Part shown: positions 62,288 to 64,000 of the stretch, in pieces
Layout: every line of letters starts with the position of its first letter
Position numbering within the stretch: the stretch's first letter is position 1
From: Diadema setosum
Lineage: Eukaryota; Echinodermata; Echinoidea; Diadematoida; Diadematidae
Length of the DNA stretch: 64,000 nucleotides
Assembly (NCBI GenBank): GCA_033980235.1
Contig: CM067068.1
Location: 1,275,001 to 1,339,000, forward strand
Direction of reading: 5' to 3'
The notes under the pieces: model-generated
What the model was told of the DNA's origin: nothing
The model's input: the letters and a program-made list of their open reading frames with translations, nothing else
The model's database searches: none
Made by a program: the position numbers and the translations under genes

Positions 62288-62321
<34 letters not shown>
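62271..62321. repeat. (TAA)n microsatellite
   Basis: TAA repeat followed 30 bp later by GTGCTAATATAGCGCAAAAC, the same kind of pairing as at 6600. Confidence 0.95.
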
Positions 62322-62323
<2 letters not shown>

Positions 62324-62559
62324 TCGATAATAATGATTGACAGTGCTAATATAGCGCAAAACACAAAGTAATATGTTTAGTCTACAAATAAAACGGAATT
62401 GTGAGACGATAATAGGTCTAATTTGCTGAATATCGCAGTAAAATATCACATTTAGTTATGTAAATTTCATGTCTTAATGAAATTTGTTCTGTTCGGTATG
62501 TTTGATTGCGATATACAGCTGATATAAACACATATTACAGTGATAGTTTATCGTACGTC

Positions 62560-62561
<2 letters not shown>

Positions 62562-62631
<70 letters not shown>
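62562..62631. repeat. (TA)n microsatellite
   Basis: About 34 uninterrupted TA units, with a short second TA run at 62643-62651. Confidence 0.97.
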
Positions 62632-62634
<3 letters not shown>

Positions 62635-63197
62635 ATATCTCATATATATATGACACATAGAAAGAGAGCGTCAATAGTAAATTTGAACCTGGCCTGGAAT
62701 GGAAATAGGCAGTAATATTGCGAAGTTATATTAGATCTCTCAGTTTTGAATTAATCTACAGAAAAAGAGAGTCTCCATACTGGGCAGTATAATATGATAC
62801 AAGAAGAAAGAAACTGGTCTGACACGTCATGCATAAACATAATCAACTCATGGATCCCCAACGCCATCCCACTCTAGTCTTTCATCATGAGCTATTGCCT
62901 ATAGTCATACCTTGGTTGATTGATAAATCAGATAATGGGAGACCATGATTGATCTTCCGACAATGTACCTCTGTATGTATATAAACAACCTCTTTTTTTC
63001 TACCCCGATCTCATCACCCGATTGATGGATGGTATCGTAGAGCTACTGACGAAATATTTGATTGCTGAGTAGGCACACACATGCATCAAAGTGACATAAT
63101 TCACTACGTTTGTCATGAAACAGTGCAGTCCAACGAACGTGGAAGCGTTCTTTAAAAGAATACTGGTGATGTTCGCTATTTCGCAATTCCGATGATT

Positions 63198-63303
63198 CGT
63201 TAATCCGAAAACGAAATGAGGTTCGTTATTCCGAAAGTGCAAAGAAAGTGCGAACAAGCGAACCTTCGGAACCACGAACCTTATTTCGTTTTCGGATAAC
63301 AAA
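63198..63303. repeat. Inverted repeat built on CCGAAAACGAAAT/ATTTCGTTTTCGG
   Basis: The left arm (about 63201-63236) contains TAATCCGAAAACGAAATGAG and GTTCGTTATTCCGAA. The right arm is its diverged reverse complement (TTCGGAACCACGAACCTTAT and TTCGTTTTCGGATAA). The spacer is about 25 bp. Confidence 0.8.
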
Positions 63304-64000
63304 CTTTCGCCATAATGAACAAACAAACAAACTGCTACTGTAATTACTTCCATTTTTGTTTTTTTGTGTTTTTTTTTTTTTTTGCTGTAGGTTTACATAA
63401 GTCTTAAAGGCTATGTAGGATAGGTCTTTTCCAGACATATACGAGAAATTAATACCTCTGCTTCCCCAAATTGTCGGTGTAAGTTACATTCACACTTTGC
63501 GCACGAGTTGTTTTGGGATTTTTGGTCCCGAGAGAATGCCTACTGGAACATCAAATTTTTTGTAAAGTGAACAACAAAGGGCACTATTTTCTTACGAAAC
63601 AAGCAATTGTTAAAAAAAAAGCCCAAAACAAATAACAAGAATATTTGTGCACTGTAGAACAAGTAAAATTTGTGTATTTATACCGACAAAGTCTTTTTCC
63701 ATGTAAGTGTTTTTGGCAAATTGCAATACACAGATTTATAAAGTATTGTATCTAGAAATTCATGGATATCATTCCCTCCTAACAAGCCATTTGATAAACT
63801 TCAAGAGACATTACATAACTTGAATCCATTGGTGGATAAACATTTTCATTACCGTTTGGAACAGCCTCTGTTCTTAAAGATGCACAAAATTTCATTTCAT
63901 TTCATTTTAATCGATTTTCATCTTTCTCAATGAAAAATACATCAGATGTAACGAAATAGAATGATGCATGATATCCAGCTTTGACGCACAATAAACAATA

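Larger units (their letters stand above)
58221..64000. other. Downstream region without recognisable gene
   Basis: Holds the repeats listed separately, a CRE at 60092-60099, an AATAAA at about 60347 and the inverted repeat at 63198. ORFs are short and repeat-driven. I see no coding exon. Confidence 0.6.

Overview
The window is eukaryotic, from an animal. It is AT-rich by eye, full of microsatellites, poly(G) tracts, small foldback transposons and decayed non-LTR retrotransposon pieces. It carries one convincing protein-coding gene: a Krüppel-like factor on the + strand in four coding exons (18217-18393, 34875-35913, 50884-50959, 56908-57091). All three junctions are GT-AG and keep frame (phases 0, 1 and 0-complementary, i.e. 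AG|G), giving a 491-residue product. Long introns, the dense (GT)n/(ATT)n content and the transposon style suggest a marine invertebrate, most likely a deuterostome such as an echinoderm. That placement is inference and not shown by any single marker.

Layout: 1-17600 is non-coding upstream sequence with foldback elements (1-114, 1699-2060, 11614-11860, 13192-13556), microsatellites, a DR1-type run of nuclear-receptor half-sites (9521-9554) and a CRE plus TATA-like pair (8823-8895). At 17618-17918 lies the best promoter candidate for the gene: a CRE, four CCAAT/ATTGG boxes within 46 bp, a GC-rich segment with CCCGCCC boxes, and a CAG|GTACGT splice donor. It pairs with a polypyrimidine tract and TAG acceptor directly before the start codon, suggesting a 294-bp intron in the 5' UTR. 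Intron 1 (16.5 kb) holds a retrotransposon relic (31493-31880, minus strand) and several perfect short hairpins. Intron 2 (15.0 kb) and intron 3 (5.9 kb) hold TTAA-flanked elements and simple repeats. After the stop codon at 57091 comes a GC-rich then AT-rich 3' UTR with an ATTAAA signal at 58193. From about 58.3 kb on there are only repeats and sequence I do not recognise.

The protein is assigned to KLF5 (the Dar1/KLF5 branch) on more than the zinc fingers. It has the RRESAS...DFF motif, three sumoylation-type lysines, a TPPNS degron-like motif, a PPPY WW-binding motif and the [15 protein letters not shown] lead-in to finger 1, in the same order as in vertebrate KLF5. Distinctive for this copy are a long His/Gln-rich stretch (about residues 262-324) and a nine-residue tail after the last finger.

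The most unusual non-coding structure is a scattered family of short, perfect or near-perfect hairpins (arms 5-14 bp, loops 0-4 nt) whose arms vary but share a core like CA[T/G/A]GGAG[C/G]T. I could not assign them to a known element.
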